NCBI GenBank assembly: GCA_036245805.1
Contig: BTRK01000005.1
Location: 12,338,001 to 12,402,000 of the forward strand
DNA: 64,000 nt
Direction of reading: 5' to 3'
Origin: Pristionchus mayeri
Lineage: Eukaryota > Nematoda > Chromadorea > Rhabditida > Neodiplogasteridae
In this document: positions 35,201-47,700 of the stretch, piece by piece
How positions within the stretch are numbered: the first letter of the stretch is position 1
How the letters are laid out: each line of letters starts with the position of its first letter
The notes under the pieces: generated by a model
Database searches by the model: none
What the model was told of the DNA's origin: nothing
What the model saw: only the letters and a program-made list of their open reading frames with translations
Position numbers and translations under genes: made by a program

Positions 35201-37639
35201 ACAGTGTCACCAGGTTCAAAGCCGGATAATTCCTATTTGACGGCTCTAAGACCAATGGCCAATATTTTTCGAAATCTTACACTTAGGGTATTCTCCCGCA
35301 ATAATATGGGCTAAATTAGTGAATACTTTTTTGAAAATGTTTCCGAGGTGATGATTTTTCATCCATTGACTCGTGATACACGTGATCTCACGTAAGATCG
35401 AGCACGGCCAAATCGGTCTCGTTGTTCATCCCGTCGAAGCTCCATCGGCACGTGCCGACTCTTATTGCTGTACCTAAAATGAGAATTGGATTTAAAACGT
35501 TATGATGAATCCGTGAATCTGGAGAGATTCCATTACCGAGCAATTTGTTTCGTAATTCGTTTTGGCGAGTTGTATGATGTTGGAAAGATGATAGAGAGAT
35601 CATAATTTATTACGCTTCCGTACCCCTCATATCGACTGTACTGCTGCGCTCCCTGAATGAGGATCGCCTCCTCGTCCCACATCTTTTCGCACAAGAGCAT
35701 GGATACGAGCATCTCGGGACAGCAGAGGAATCGCAGCTCCTCCTGAGTGAGAGAGAATGACAACGATTACTTTTTTTTCAATATAGCGGACAAAACACGA
35801 ACTTTTGAAACACACCAATCAAATAGTGATTCAAAAGTCGCGATTCAAAAGCCGTGATTCAAAAGCCGCGATTCAAAAGTCGTGGTTCAAAAGTATCGAT
35901 TCAAAAGGTGTTGTTCAAAAGGCGCAATTCAAAAATCTTGATTCAGCCATTATTCGCATGTATTTACCTGCACTGCTCCCATTCGCATCACTCCACCTCC
36001 AATAAACTTATTTGCAAAGTCCACCTGCAGGCAGCCTTCCATGTCTTCGATGAGGCCCTGCATGAGGACATAATAGAAATAATGTATGTGATAAGTGCAA
36101 GATGTTTTGGTCAGCTTGCTCACCTCAGAGGTCACCACGAGATCGCTCAGTTTATCGTTCCAAGATCCGTATTCTTCATGCTCGCCTGCAGAATTCCTTT
36201 GTGAAAGTGATTTAAAAAACCAGGAAACTACATGCTATGATTACGAAAGGAACTTCTGAACTCACCGTTCCATGTCTGTCTTGAGAAAGTGAGAGTGCCT
36301 GTGGGCATCTCATCAGTAACAGTCTTGAAGTAGTGAAGGATGAACTTCATCTTCTCGACGAATAGGGGCGAATCATCTCTCGTGTGGAAACTGAAATATC
36401 CGCTTAATCTAAGAAAATAAAATAAAACACACAGATGGAAAGTGAATCCGACTCGGTCATTCTTCGTCTGCCCTTCTCTTCGCGTGGCGCAGAAGAAACA
36501 GTAGGCGAGCAGGCACGTAGCTTGCTCCTGTAAAATATCCCATTTCTCGTTTACGTTGACAGCATAAGGTCGTTGTATTAGTTATTATATGTGATGCACA
36601 TAAAAAACGTAAACATGTTACCTGACTCATCGATACGGACTTGACCCGGCCCTTGGCGGTCAGCGAGGGAAGAGGCTGAATCGAATTGTAGTATTAGCAC
36701 ATATTTCGCAAATTGTCTACGATTTATATTGTTTTGTTCACCTTAGTCACCAGGTGTTCCGACTTGAGCGCAAGTAATGCGATCTTCGTAATTGTATCCA
36801 GATATGCATCGCAAACTTCTTCCGGCTGACCCTTGAACATCTGAAAAATGACAACTTTTTTTCAACAAATCGCATACACAAACCTTTCGTAGAGTAGTAG
36901 CGTTGAACTCTTTCCAGAAAGTACGGATACCCGTCTGCAACAAGGTGTTTTTATCGAGCGCATTAGCATAACAACTTTAATTTGCGAAATATTTTATTTT
37001 CTCGACTTTCGCGCTGTTGTTTGCAAGTAGGAAGTGCTTACCTCGAGGTGGTCAAGATCTCGAACCCCGCCCGCGAACGAAGATAAAGTCTCAGCTATAA
37101 GCTGATTCCTGTAGTGTTGAATGTTATAATCATCAAAGGAACTCCTGTGATGACACTCGAAAAATAATATCGAATTCAAAAACACTCTGTAAGCCCTCCA
37201 GGTTTGTCAATAATCGGATGCCTCAAACCTGGGTCCTTGCGATGTTCCCTCTGTGCAGTTGGCTTGGCCCTCAGCGAACGGCAAGTTGACAAATCTAGAA
37301 TGTGGATGCCTAGACTGAACGATGCTCGAACTTAAACCTCAAGTAATCATCACTCACCCGGATATTCCATAGTTAAAGTTCCGGTCGACGTGAGATGCTG
37401 GAACAGCACACGGACAGGAATCTCCGTCCCACACTTCCGTCAAGTCGTACCAACAGAAGTTGACTGGGTCGCCAGCGGAGGGGAAAGGTCGCTCTACTGA
37501 AGTAAGCCAGTCATTTACTGAGATATTATGTTCATGACTCACCATTATCATTGGGGTTCTCATTACGGAACAGCTTTGTGAGGGCTTCGACCTTTTCTCG
37601 CATGTCCTCATTAACTGAGCACTTCTTGATTGCAGACAT
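32279..37639 (-). CDS. parg: Poly(ADP-ribose) glycohydrolase (PARG)
   Basis: About 18 minus-strand exons: 37,639-37,543; 37,496-37,358; 37,294-37,229; 37,144-37,042; 36,934-36,884; 36,840-36,742; 36,675-36,622; 36,527-36,433; 36,390-36,266; 36,185-36,124; 36,057-35,968; 35,742-35,614; 35,467-35,406; 33,692-33,609; 33,523-33,421; 33,228-33,167; 32,516-32,435; 32,370-32,279. The catalytic signature GGG-X7-QEE spans exons 11 and 12 (GGGVMRMGAVQ|EE), and the downstream GAQQYSRYEGYG, AINAYPF and ATGNWGCGVYQGD motifs match PARG. About 530 residues: essentially the catalytic core with a short N-terminus. The enzyme removes poly(ADP-ribose) from proteins in DNA repair. Joins are in phase except between 35,614 and 35,467, which is off by one, so a small exon or another donor is missed there. 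Two introns host mobile elements (M4, P2). Confidence 0.92.
32574..33121. mobile_element. Mariner-type non-autonomous element (M4)
   Basis: 548 bp with inverted ends TTAGG(C/T)TGGTGCAAAAGTTT and TA duplications at 32,572-32,573 and 33,122-33,123. It lies in the PARG intron between the exons at 33,167 and 32,516. No coding capacity. Confidence 0.85.
33740..35385. mobile_element. Large foldback palindrome (P2) in a PARG intron
   Basis: Arms of about 680-780 bp (about 33,740-34,420 and 34,600-35,385) are reverse complements, starting TCACGTGTATCACGAGTCA, around an unpaired centre of about 180 bp. Open frames occur in both arms as mirror images and have no family match. It fills most of the intron between PARG exons ending 35,406 and starting 33,692. 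Confidence 0.8.
35818..35945. repeat. Intronic GATTCAAAAG repeat cluster
   Basis: About nine copies of GATTCAAAAG(T/C)(C/A)G(C/T)-like units with 14-15 bp spacing, in the PARG intron between exons 11 and 12. On the PARG strand it reads CTTTTGAATC, the same core as the clusters at 10.3 and 13.2 kb. Confidence 0.85.
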
Positions 37640-38655
37640 TGCTTATCTCTGCAACAACTATGATACTGATTGCCTCAAGTGCATAATGATTAAAGGGGAG
37701 GAATTGAGCGAAAGGAGAAAAGTGAAACGACACGATAAGGCCACCAAATCATACTGGCAAACGCTAGGGGGCGCATTGCCCAATCCGGTCACTTGCGATG
37801 TAACGATATTTTACTCTCTAAAACTCTTCACAGATGGCTCATTCTCGTTTTTGGCCAGTCGCCTGCGTCTCTTCAGTTGTTTGGCTCACTCTTTGCTCAT
37901 TTCGTGGCAAGAAGATGAGTCACGCTCTAACTCTCGCACACTCTCCCACTCTCTCTTTTTGCATACTTTCCTGCGCCTCCCTCTCTACGTGGATATTTCG
38001 CTCGCTCGTCTTCTCTTCTACTCCTCTGCGCATTGCGCAATGCCTAGCAACTACCCACTTTTGCCTGCCTGACTCCCTCTCCCTCTCTATCATTCCCCTT
38101 CTCTTTCGGCCTATCGCACCCAAACAAAAAAAAACCATAAAAGGGGGTCGTGCCACCATGGAGACAGCTACCCTCAGCAGGCTTCTGACACTGCATTAAT
38201 GGAGATTCACATTTCACTATACGAAAAAAAATCAATTCGCCCGAAAAATCGTCTGAGAAGATTACAGAATTAAGCAATTGACTTCTCCGAAAATTATCTT
38301 CAAATTTCGTCATACGGGAAAATGGAACTCAATGATTGCTCACAAATGTCAGAGATAGTCATGGTAATGCAAATCATAAATGCACTGGATAGTCTGTTGC
38401 GGCTCTGTTTCAGTATCTAAGCACCAACACCGGGTCCGAAAATTGCGTTTGGGACACGGCTTCATCACAAAAATACCCAGGTTCCAAAATAAAACATTCA
38501 GCGGCCCATACCCTATTCCTGGCCACCCCTGTTAGCATGGCGAGGGACCTGAGTGGCCTCTGATAGGACCCGGGTCCCAAAAGAGCAGTTTGTTCAGGAC
38601 TGCGGTTCGAACTTCGAACTTGGATGTTTAAAGAGCTGCGATTGTTTTTATTATA

Positions 38656-39905
38656 CAGGGTGTTTCAAAATTATTGAGACTCGAATTTTCCAACAGCTCT
38701 CTTTCAAAGCGAACATCTAGGCCCTCATGTTTCTATATTATGTAGACCAGCACTAGAGCTATTAATTATAAAAATAATTTTGACTGGCATCACTAGTTAT
38801 TTTTGTTATAGTTATTCAAAGCAGACTATTTCGGATATCGGATCGCCGCAGCATTTTTCGACTTCGTTTGGCTACAGATTTTAAACTATCCGTGACTCAG
38901 CTCTCCAACTATGAATGGTTGCACTACATTAACGGACCTACATAATAATATTGTTAATGTTGGCGTCAGATTCCAAAGCACGGAGAACCAAGCCTATTTC
39001 TCAAACACTGAATATTCCATTTTCACCGAGATTTTGAAATTTTCGACTTTGTAATGTGTTATCTTTCTCTCATGCCTAAGTCGAATTCCATTGTTGGGTG
39101 GTTAGCCACATATACTCAAGTACTTTACAATTTTGCAGTTGAAATGGAGCGAATGGATGTAAATTTTTAGGGAGGACTAATAAAGTCGCCAGATTGAAGT
39201 TTTTCATTGTTATTCAAAAATCAAGATTTGATGACCGGTTCTTGATTAGGCAACCAGTCCTTAATGAATATAAACTATTATTAAATATTATAATTACAAA
39301 ATTTGGTTGCCGGCTATGCATATTTTGAACGGCTGATTTTTGATCCTGAAGAAGTTGAAACCGCGGCCCTGCTAATTGCCTCCACTGAATGAATCAATCG
39401 TATTCCGTCCAACCTTTACCAAACAGTCTCTAATTTTAAGATGGTGATGCATTGAAGTAGATTATTATTATCCCAAAGTATCAATGATCTGAGATGTGTT
39501 TCAGAGCTTTTGAATCGGTTGAAAGATCTGTCATATGCACAAGTAATTGCAACTCTTTCCGACGTTTTCATGAGCCACATAAAAGAGAGAGCCGCTAGTC
39601 CTGTACCTACCTAATAACACTGGACATGCATATCCTAAATATGATGTTACTTGATTGGTAGCTTTGCTTAATTCAAGAAATCAGGCCAAACACTAATGTC
39701 CCACATTGATGAGACATCTCGGAATCGGCTATTATTATTTTTCGGGGATACAATTATGCCACTAGTAGGCCGATTGGCACGAAACTTCTACTGTGGTGAG
39801 GGTACTAGTCCTTCGTAAGAATACTCGTATTAGATGTATCAACTATCACTCTAAAGTTCTAAGTTATGCAAAACACGAGAGTCTCAATAATTTTGAAACA
39901 CCCTG
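38656..39905. mobile_element. TA-flanked inverted-repeat element (M8)
   Basis: The ends CAGGGTGTTTCAAAATTATT are inverted and continue into GAGACTC. TA is on both sides (38,654-38,655 and 39,906-39,907). CAGGGTG ends are seen in Tc1/mariner-group elements. No transposase ORF. Confidence 0.85.
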
Positions 39906-40199
39906 TATTTTTCTACATAAATCGTTATCTTCAATGCGACGTCTGCGAAACCGTGTAAAAACTGATCAATTTTTGAAAAAAAAAGTCATCAATTGTACGG
40001 GGAGATCACTCAGAGCACAAAGCGACAATTTTGCCTAATTTTGTCGTGCGTAATTTTTGTGATTAGAGTGTCGAAATTGACAAGTGTCGGAAATATTATC
40101 CATCGGAAGTGAATAAATCCTTCGTTGAGGTGTCACTTTATTACATTAGTCGTTAAAGGGCTAGTGCTTTAGAGGGCATCTTTTGATCTCATTTATTAT

Positions 40200-41660
40200 T
40201 CAATTACACGGGCGTGTCTCATCACCATGCGCGGTTCGCTTTGAGTGCTATCCATGACGTGCGCCGTAATGACAGATATTATGATGGGAATCATCGTCAT
40301 TTGTGTGATAACACAAGGATCTCATTGTGGTCATTTCCGAACCCATTACTGCCATCACTGCCCACGCTATCGGTGAAGTCGGTGACGTGTACTACGTGAT
40401 CGAAGAAACAGTAAACATCGGCATTTTTTTAGCGACCACTTCATGTACAAAGTAAGGACCGGTTCTCCAGCTCTGAATGAACATTGTATTCGGTATAAAC
40501 TAAAGTCACATTTGAGATAAACCAAAGTCCGTAATGAGCATTCATCATCGACATTCATCAGACATTTGCAGCTGATGGCCAAGGATCGGCAAATGTGCCA
40601 AGATTTTCCTTTACACAGTGCAGAGGTGTGATATTTTACGAGTTACCGCGGCGCCTTGACTTCTGATCTTGTACGTTGATAAGAGGGTACAGAAGAGTTA
40701 ATGACAAAACCATCCGTGGATCTTTCGCCGTTGAACTTGAATACGAGTTCACGTATGGAACCCTTCGAGATACAACGCTATTTTTGGTTACGGTAAGTCA
40801 TTCTAGAGAAACTACAATAACCAGTGAAGATCGTTTTCGCATTTCATTCGTTTCCATTTGTTTAGATTTCTGAAACAAACTACGACTGCGAGGTGGAAGT
40901 TTGAATGTTCTACGATTATCAGCTCTACGACTTTGAGTGTTATCCAGTGGTCATCATCCACTATCAACACAGTGATTCATAGCTTAGGAATTGTCTGGCA
41001 CGATAAGCGCTATCAAATAATAAAGGGCGGGTACAGTAGCTTGTTTTCAGATAGCTGATAGTATTGTGTTTTGAGCTCGGGGTACCTCATGAGAATGCAA
41101 CCTCCTGGTTGCGACGATACATTGAACTATGACTGTTGTTGTGGGCGTTGGTTGGCATTATGCTCAGCTTTGCATTTTCGCCATCATGCCATCACTATTA
41201 TGATCGCAATCCTCATCATTTGAGTGATAAGATGAGGAATTTCGGCGTGGTCAATACGCAGTGGCCACCTAATCAGTGGAGTGAATGGCGAATATCTGAT
41301 TTGTAAATTGGTTAGTTAAATCATCCATTTGCATCCAAGAGAATATACTTGCGCAGAATGAGATTTAATTCTTATCAGGCAACCCGTACAAGGGTGTGAT
41401 ATTTTACGAGTTCGAAGGCCATCCTCTCATTTGATCTTGTTGGACGGTTAGAAGCTAAACTTTAAGCTTTTTTTTCAGAACCAGTAGTACAAAATCTTCG
41501 AATCTGGGGTCAAAGTATGCTATTATCGGGGAATGCTTACTGAAAAACAGTGGTTATCAGTGAAGTTTGTAGATGGTTTTTTTGCTTATCGACAGAGGTA
41601 TCACGTACACAGGTGTGACATTTTACGAGTTCGCCATGTCGCTGTGACTTCTGGCCGTGT
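40200..41660 (+). repeat. Two to three related segments, possible gene remnants
   Basis: GTGTGATATTTTACGAGTT occurs at about 40,627 and 41,395, with a variant at 41,613. Upstream segments near 40,265 and 41,190 share ATTATGAT(G/C)G(G/C)AATC...CATTTG. Predicted peptides around them look alike (YYDGNHRHLCDN and YYDRNPHHLSDK), which suggests duplicated coding fragments. No full gene model is possible. Confidence 0.35.
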
Positions 41661-41790
41661 GAGTAGATAAGCATTATGTCGATGTCAGTCTCATTCTTAA
41701 ATGCTTTGCTAAGTGCCGCCTTTGATCCTCCCACCTCGCAGATTGCGTTGAGCAGAACACTCATTGCGACGTGTCAACACACCTGAGGAG

Positions 41791-44700
41791 ATGGGTGCAA
41801 TCTGCTCCGGAAAGGAGGTAGGTCATAATTTCAGTTGACCGTATTGATTTTTTTAAAAAAACTGTTCTGATTTTTAGGAACCTGAGGATAGCAGTGATGC
41901 AAATGTTGAGAAGCAGGCTACGGGACCAATGGAAACTTTCAGTGAGTTGATTACTAAATTGTGATTGTGCTGAAACAATGCCTTAATTACTCTCAATATG
42001 CTCACTTTCGGGCAATAGAAATATATTTGAAAAATGAAGCGATCATTCGAATTTCGATTATGGCTGAGCAGTCGTCGTTCATCGTGTTATCTTGGAAGAA
42101 ACATTTGAGTAGAATCGAATTTCGTGAGACGGGACAAATTTGAAAAATCAATTATTTCAGAAGCTGTTTGGAGTCGCTTTCGCTACCTCACCGAGGATTG
42201 GCTGTTCCTCTTTCTGCTCGGGGCGATAATGTCAGTGTTCGCGCTCATTCTCGACTTCCTCTCGGACCAGGCAAGCACATGTGAGTGAGGTTTTGTTCTT
42301 CGCTTCAACACGTAACTGAGCTTATTCTTAGAAATCATTGTGTTAACTATTCAATCGTTATGGAACGAAAATTCTCAATTGCGAAAAATTCAGTTCACTC
42401 ATGGGCGTACGATCAAGCGAATCAGATCGACATCGGCGTCTGGCGAATTTTTGCAACTCTCGGTGAGCAATGCATTTTCTGTAGAAATAGCAGTTGTTGT
42501 TATTCTTTGCTACGAGTCTTGTCTTGTGTTTTGATCACTTTCTGTTGAATACGTGAAAAGTACTTGATGCTTAGGTAGGGTGGGATAGGCTCTCGATTCT
42601 GGCTCTCGATCTCGACTTTATTTATATCTCAAAGTACAGGTGTTTGGACGATGTTCTTTGTGTTGATGCTCGGTTTCGCTGCTCTGCTCACTCGACTGAT
42701 CTCGCCTCCGGCGATAGGCGAGTTTCTTTTGTATGATTTTCCGACTTTTGAATCATTGCCCGATTTAATTTTCTGTCCTTTTTATCGCACTGACTCAAAT
42801 GTAGTGTAAAGATCCGGAACGAAAAATCAGCACTCATAAAACTCATAAAGCGACAATGATCTCTGGGTGTATGCACCCACGCTTGATTGCAACGTGTCAT
42901 TTTGCCACTAGGCTACACATGCTCGCTGACATCCTCCCATACCGGAATCATGCGCGTTTCCAAGATAATTGACTCAAATACTCACAGAAAAATGGGAAAG
43001 ACTACGTGTGTGTGGGCTGTGAAAGTATGTTGAGTATTTATATCGGAAGTGCAGGATCTGGCATTCCCGAGCTGAAGACGATCTTCCGCGGTGTAATTCT
43101 CAAGGAATACTTGACGATACGGACGATGATCGCGAAATTCATCGGCCTCGCCTTCGTGCTAGGCGCAGGAGTCCCTCTCGGGAAGGAGGTATTTATTTAC
43201 CGGATTTTTCACTGAGCAATTTTAGCGACTCCTTTACAAATATTTAAAATGTTGGAATCATGTTTTATGTTGTTTCCGAGAAAAAAAATGTTGGTAATAA
43301 GCATTTGAGGGTGTGTAAAACATTTACTCAGGGTCCGCTCGTGCACATGTCTTCCGTCGTAGCATCGCAACTCTCCCGCCTCGTACACAGTTTCCAGGTA
43401 CGTACCGTCAAGGGGGAATGCAACGTCCCAGTTAATGAAATATTGGACTGTTACGGACTAAAGTAAAGGACATTTTACTCTAACTTGACGGAAATATTTC
43501 CTTCCTCAGACTTCTTACCTATCTAACCTATCTCAAGGGTATCTACGAGAACGAATCGAGAAGCTCGGAGATGTTAGCGGCAGGATGTGCTGTAGGCGTA
43601 GCCTGTGCTTTCACTGCTCCTGTCGGAGGTACTGTAGCCTATCCTAGATCAATAAATTACGGTAGATTCTGGTAGGTCATATGATGATTAGGTAATACGA
43701 TCATAGAAGGCCAAGACAGGAGAAATGGGAATACCATCGATTGGGGTATGTCAAAAGTAGTTGTACCTTTTCAGGTGTGCTCTTCTCAATCGAGGTCACA
43801 TCGGTGTTCTTCGCAGTGAGGTAAGTGATGTGGAAATAATATCGATATTTGGCAAAATATGAAGAATAATGTTACTTTAATTAAGTTCACGTTCATAATC
43901 CTTAGTGTAATTACAGTTAATTAAAAGTCAACATGAACCAGGAACTACTGGCGCGGATTCTTCGCAGCCGTTTGTGCCGCAACGATCACTCGAATTGTAA
44001 CGACACTAATCAAGGATCATGACTGTGAATCGATTGTATCATATATTTATGTATAAATCAATCAAAGGCTATTGAATCAATCATACGATTTATAGATTCA
44101 TTTTATGATTATGTTTTCATTGAAAGAATATTTTAGTGGACATGAACACGTTGTACCAGACGCACTTTCCCACGGGAAAGGCGTACGCGCTGCAGGAATT
44201 GCCAGTTTTCGCGCTGATCGGGTAAGCCAGAAATCTGAACCTTTTTCTTCATCTTCGCGTCATCTTATCGTGATAAACGATATACGTTATGCAATCAGGA
44301 ACTGAATATGCATCATGTATTTTATTTGATTCAGATTAGTGATGGGATTCGCGGGAGCCGCTTTCATTCTTTTCCATCGCAAGATTATCCTCTTCATGAG
44401 GAGGAAATCGATGGGAGTCTTCCAGAGACAGTGAGTTTAATATAATCGCTATTGCATACTTAAGTTCGAAAATTTGAGCAGTTGAGGACGTGCGTGTGAA
44501 AAGATGTGAATTCGGACATTTCAAACAATAATCGACGTAAATTCAGCTGGATGATTTATCCACTATTGGTCGCGTTTGTGTTTGGTATCTTCACCTACCC
44601 AGAAGCCCTGGGTCAATTCATGTCGGGAAGAGTGAGCTGATGCTTAATCTTTGATTCAGATGAATTTGATTTTATTCAGATGTTTGCAGGTAAAATTCAC

Positions 44701-47700
44701 CAAAACAACGACGGATTTCTTCAAAGATTGCACGTGGAGCAACACGACGTACGGAGACACCTGCGATGAGGTATTCCATCCTCGCGATTTAGGATATCTC
44801 TCTCTAGAATGTCCATACAGTTTTCGCGCTCTGTCTGTCGAAAGAGACAGCTGCACTACAATTCGAGCCTTAAACTTTAGTAGATAACCATAATCAAGTT
44901 ATGATTTCAGTCGCTTACAAACAACTGGACCGGATTGTCTCATCAGGATTCGATATTCGTCAACCTATGCATCTTCCAAATAGTCTTTGTGAGTTACGAA
45001 ATCTAAAGAATTACTCAAGCTAGAGTAGTTGTATACACCGTCTGGTAGGCAAAATTGTTTGTGAACTATATTGTGATGTGAAGAGTCAGTCTTATCGAAC
45101 CATTCTGAAATGTAAAAAAAAGTGTTCAGAATGAAGAAATTTGTGAGTAATTTTCATTGAAGTTTCTTTGTTGCATCTAGCAAGAAATTTTTCAGTTTGT
45201 CCTATCCGTATTCTGTGGTACACTTCCGGTTCCATGCGGGTCGCTAAGTGCTGCCATCGGCCTTGGAGCCGCCTTCGGCCGCATGATAGGTACGCATTTA
45301 GAATTTAATATGAGTCACGAGCAGATAAAACCTGAATAAAAATTCCCAATTCAAAACAAACCATTGGGCAAGAAAAATATTTGAAAATTGAACAATATCC
45401 CACGAATTTCTCTCCAGGTGAGATCATGGCAGTCTGCCTTGATGGACACATCGAATCAGGAGGAAAGCATCAGGAAATATATCCCGGAGTGTACGCTGTC
45501 GTTGGTGAGGACGATATTCATTAAACGACACTTTTCTACTGGTGGACATGAACAATCTCTGAAGTCGTATGCAAATCATATCTGGGTGTACATGGCCGAC
45601 GTTTACTAATTCTGAACTGCAAATGTTACTGTACATTGCTGGTGTTTTCTGATTTCAGGCGCAGCCGCTTTCTCGGGTTCATTGACTCAAACGATCTCCA
45701 TCAGTGTGATCATGTTCGAGGTCACCGGTCAAATAGTCTGCTCAATTCCGATCATGGTAAACTTTGCTTCAACATTGACACACAAATCACATAAATCTGT
45801 GTCAGTCTCTGGAAATCCGTATTATTAGGTTGGTGCAAAAGTTTCTTTCTTTTTTCATGCATGAACATTCTGACCTCCCCAGGCCGTCGCAATGAACGAA
45901 TCATAAAATTGTTTTTTGCTATTGATTGGGACATGGGTACACACTATAGTGAATACTATGATCTGTTGATTCGATCAATTAGAATAGATCATTTTAGTTC
46001 GGGAGTATTAGGACCTGGTGGATCGATCCGAATTTTCAAGGTCTCTAGGCTCCGATAGGAATAGCGCCGAGGCTCCAATTAGCACATGATTGCAAAGTAC
46101 TATGACTGGGTACGTCATACGACATAGCCCACCAAATCTGCCATGAGAAATCTACTAGAAATATCGGCCCAATTGCATATCTACCCACATTGAAAATCAT
46201 AGATCTCTAATTACTGAGCGCCAATTTCTTACACAGCATTGAAAAGTGTTCGATTGCGGTGGGTTGTGAATTACTTTGCCCTATAATTATGCTAGCACAT
46301 TTAGGAAAATATAAGTCTTCCCGTTCAAAAACTACAGTTTTTGAAATCATCATATTCAGATTTATACGCTGAAATCATCACGTTTTGGTGTTACCTGTGT
46401 CCCACACACGATCGAATCCGGATTTTTCGTGCTTAGCAGAACAAACACCTCATCACCAAGTATTATTTAATTGGGCAGAATCAGAATCCTACTATAACTC
46501 GATAACCAGAATTCAAGGCAAAATGCTAAAAATAGCCGTTTTCCGATGTTTCTTTTCTGAAATTTGCCAACTTATCACGATGAAGCGTAGATCCAAATCA
46601 AACGTATGGTAGTCTACCATCATGGCCATAACACATGGTATTCAGAAAATCGGGAGAGTCGCACGACAACAGAAATTTTAAAAAATAAAAAGAAAGAAAC
46701 TTATGCACCAACCTAATACATGTCAATACATTTGATATACCTACAGTAAAAATAATGAATTTGTAACAATTGGAAACCGATAATTTTCGTGAGCTTCGAA
46801 GTCGTGTTCGTGAATTGCCCCATTACCGCAGAGCCCAATACAAATTTCTTAAAATCCGAATTCCAGATAATACACATTTGTATCATTTTCTAGATAGCCG
46901 TCATCATAGCCGTCGCCGTGTCCATCTACCTGCAGCCGTCCATCTACGACTCGGTGATTATGATGAAGAAACTTCCGTACCTGCCCGACATCAGACACTC
47001 GCCTAGCATGTGAGTGTGTGTGCGATCCGACATTTACCACTCGTCGCAGATTCCACACCATCACCGTGGATCGGATCATGGTGTCGCCCGTGCAGTGCAT
47101 ACCGAGGGACTGCACTTATCGGTGAGGGAAATGCATACTTTAATTTGTGCTTCTTTTACAAAAAAAATATCGATATCACGTTTTGAGACATGTTGTTGCT
47201 GTTGAAGAAATTAGTTTTCAGCCACATTCGTCGCGTCTTGGATAACTACCCGAAGCTGCGAGCTTTGCCGGTCGTCGATTCAACAAGTTCGTTTCAAGTT
47301 TGATATCTATTTCGTATATCAGCCATGTATAACGTAACTTGTTTGAAAGCGTAAGGTGGTAGAAGGTAATTAATTTACAGCCTCGATGGCGCTGCTCGGC
47401 TCGGTGAACCGTTACACGCTGCTCAAGATGATCGACGATCAGGTCATTGCTTGCTGCTGTATTGTTTTGAAAATATTACAATTTCATCTGAATCGTCTTC
47501 TGAATCAAAATAAGTGTTTGAATCGCCTATATACTTCAGATATTTTCAGCTCGCTGCAACTCGTCGTAAGGAAGACCAGAGGAGGCGAGATACGGTCGTA
47601 CAGGCGACTTCTAACACGATTAGAAACATGGCCATGTTCGGGATGGGACTTGTGCCCCAGCAGAAAATTGAGGACGCTGGTTCAGAATGCTCCAGAAGAA

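Larger units (their letters stand above)
37640..41790. other. Intergenic region between divergent PARG and CLC genes
   Basis: Contains a CT-rich stretch (37,900-38,100) upstream of PARG, element M8 (38,656-39,905) and two related segments (40,200-40,690 and 41,150-41,450). No complete gene is visible. Confidence 0.5.

Noticed and set aside
37551..38199. ORFs of 121 and 173 codons
   Set aside because: They start inside or beside PARG exon 1 on the opposite strand and continue through a CT-rich low-complexity stretch; no splice or family support.
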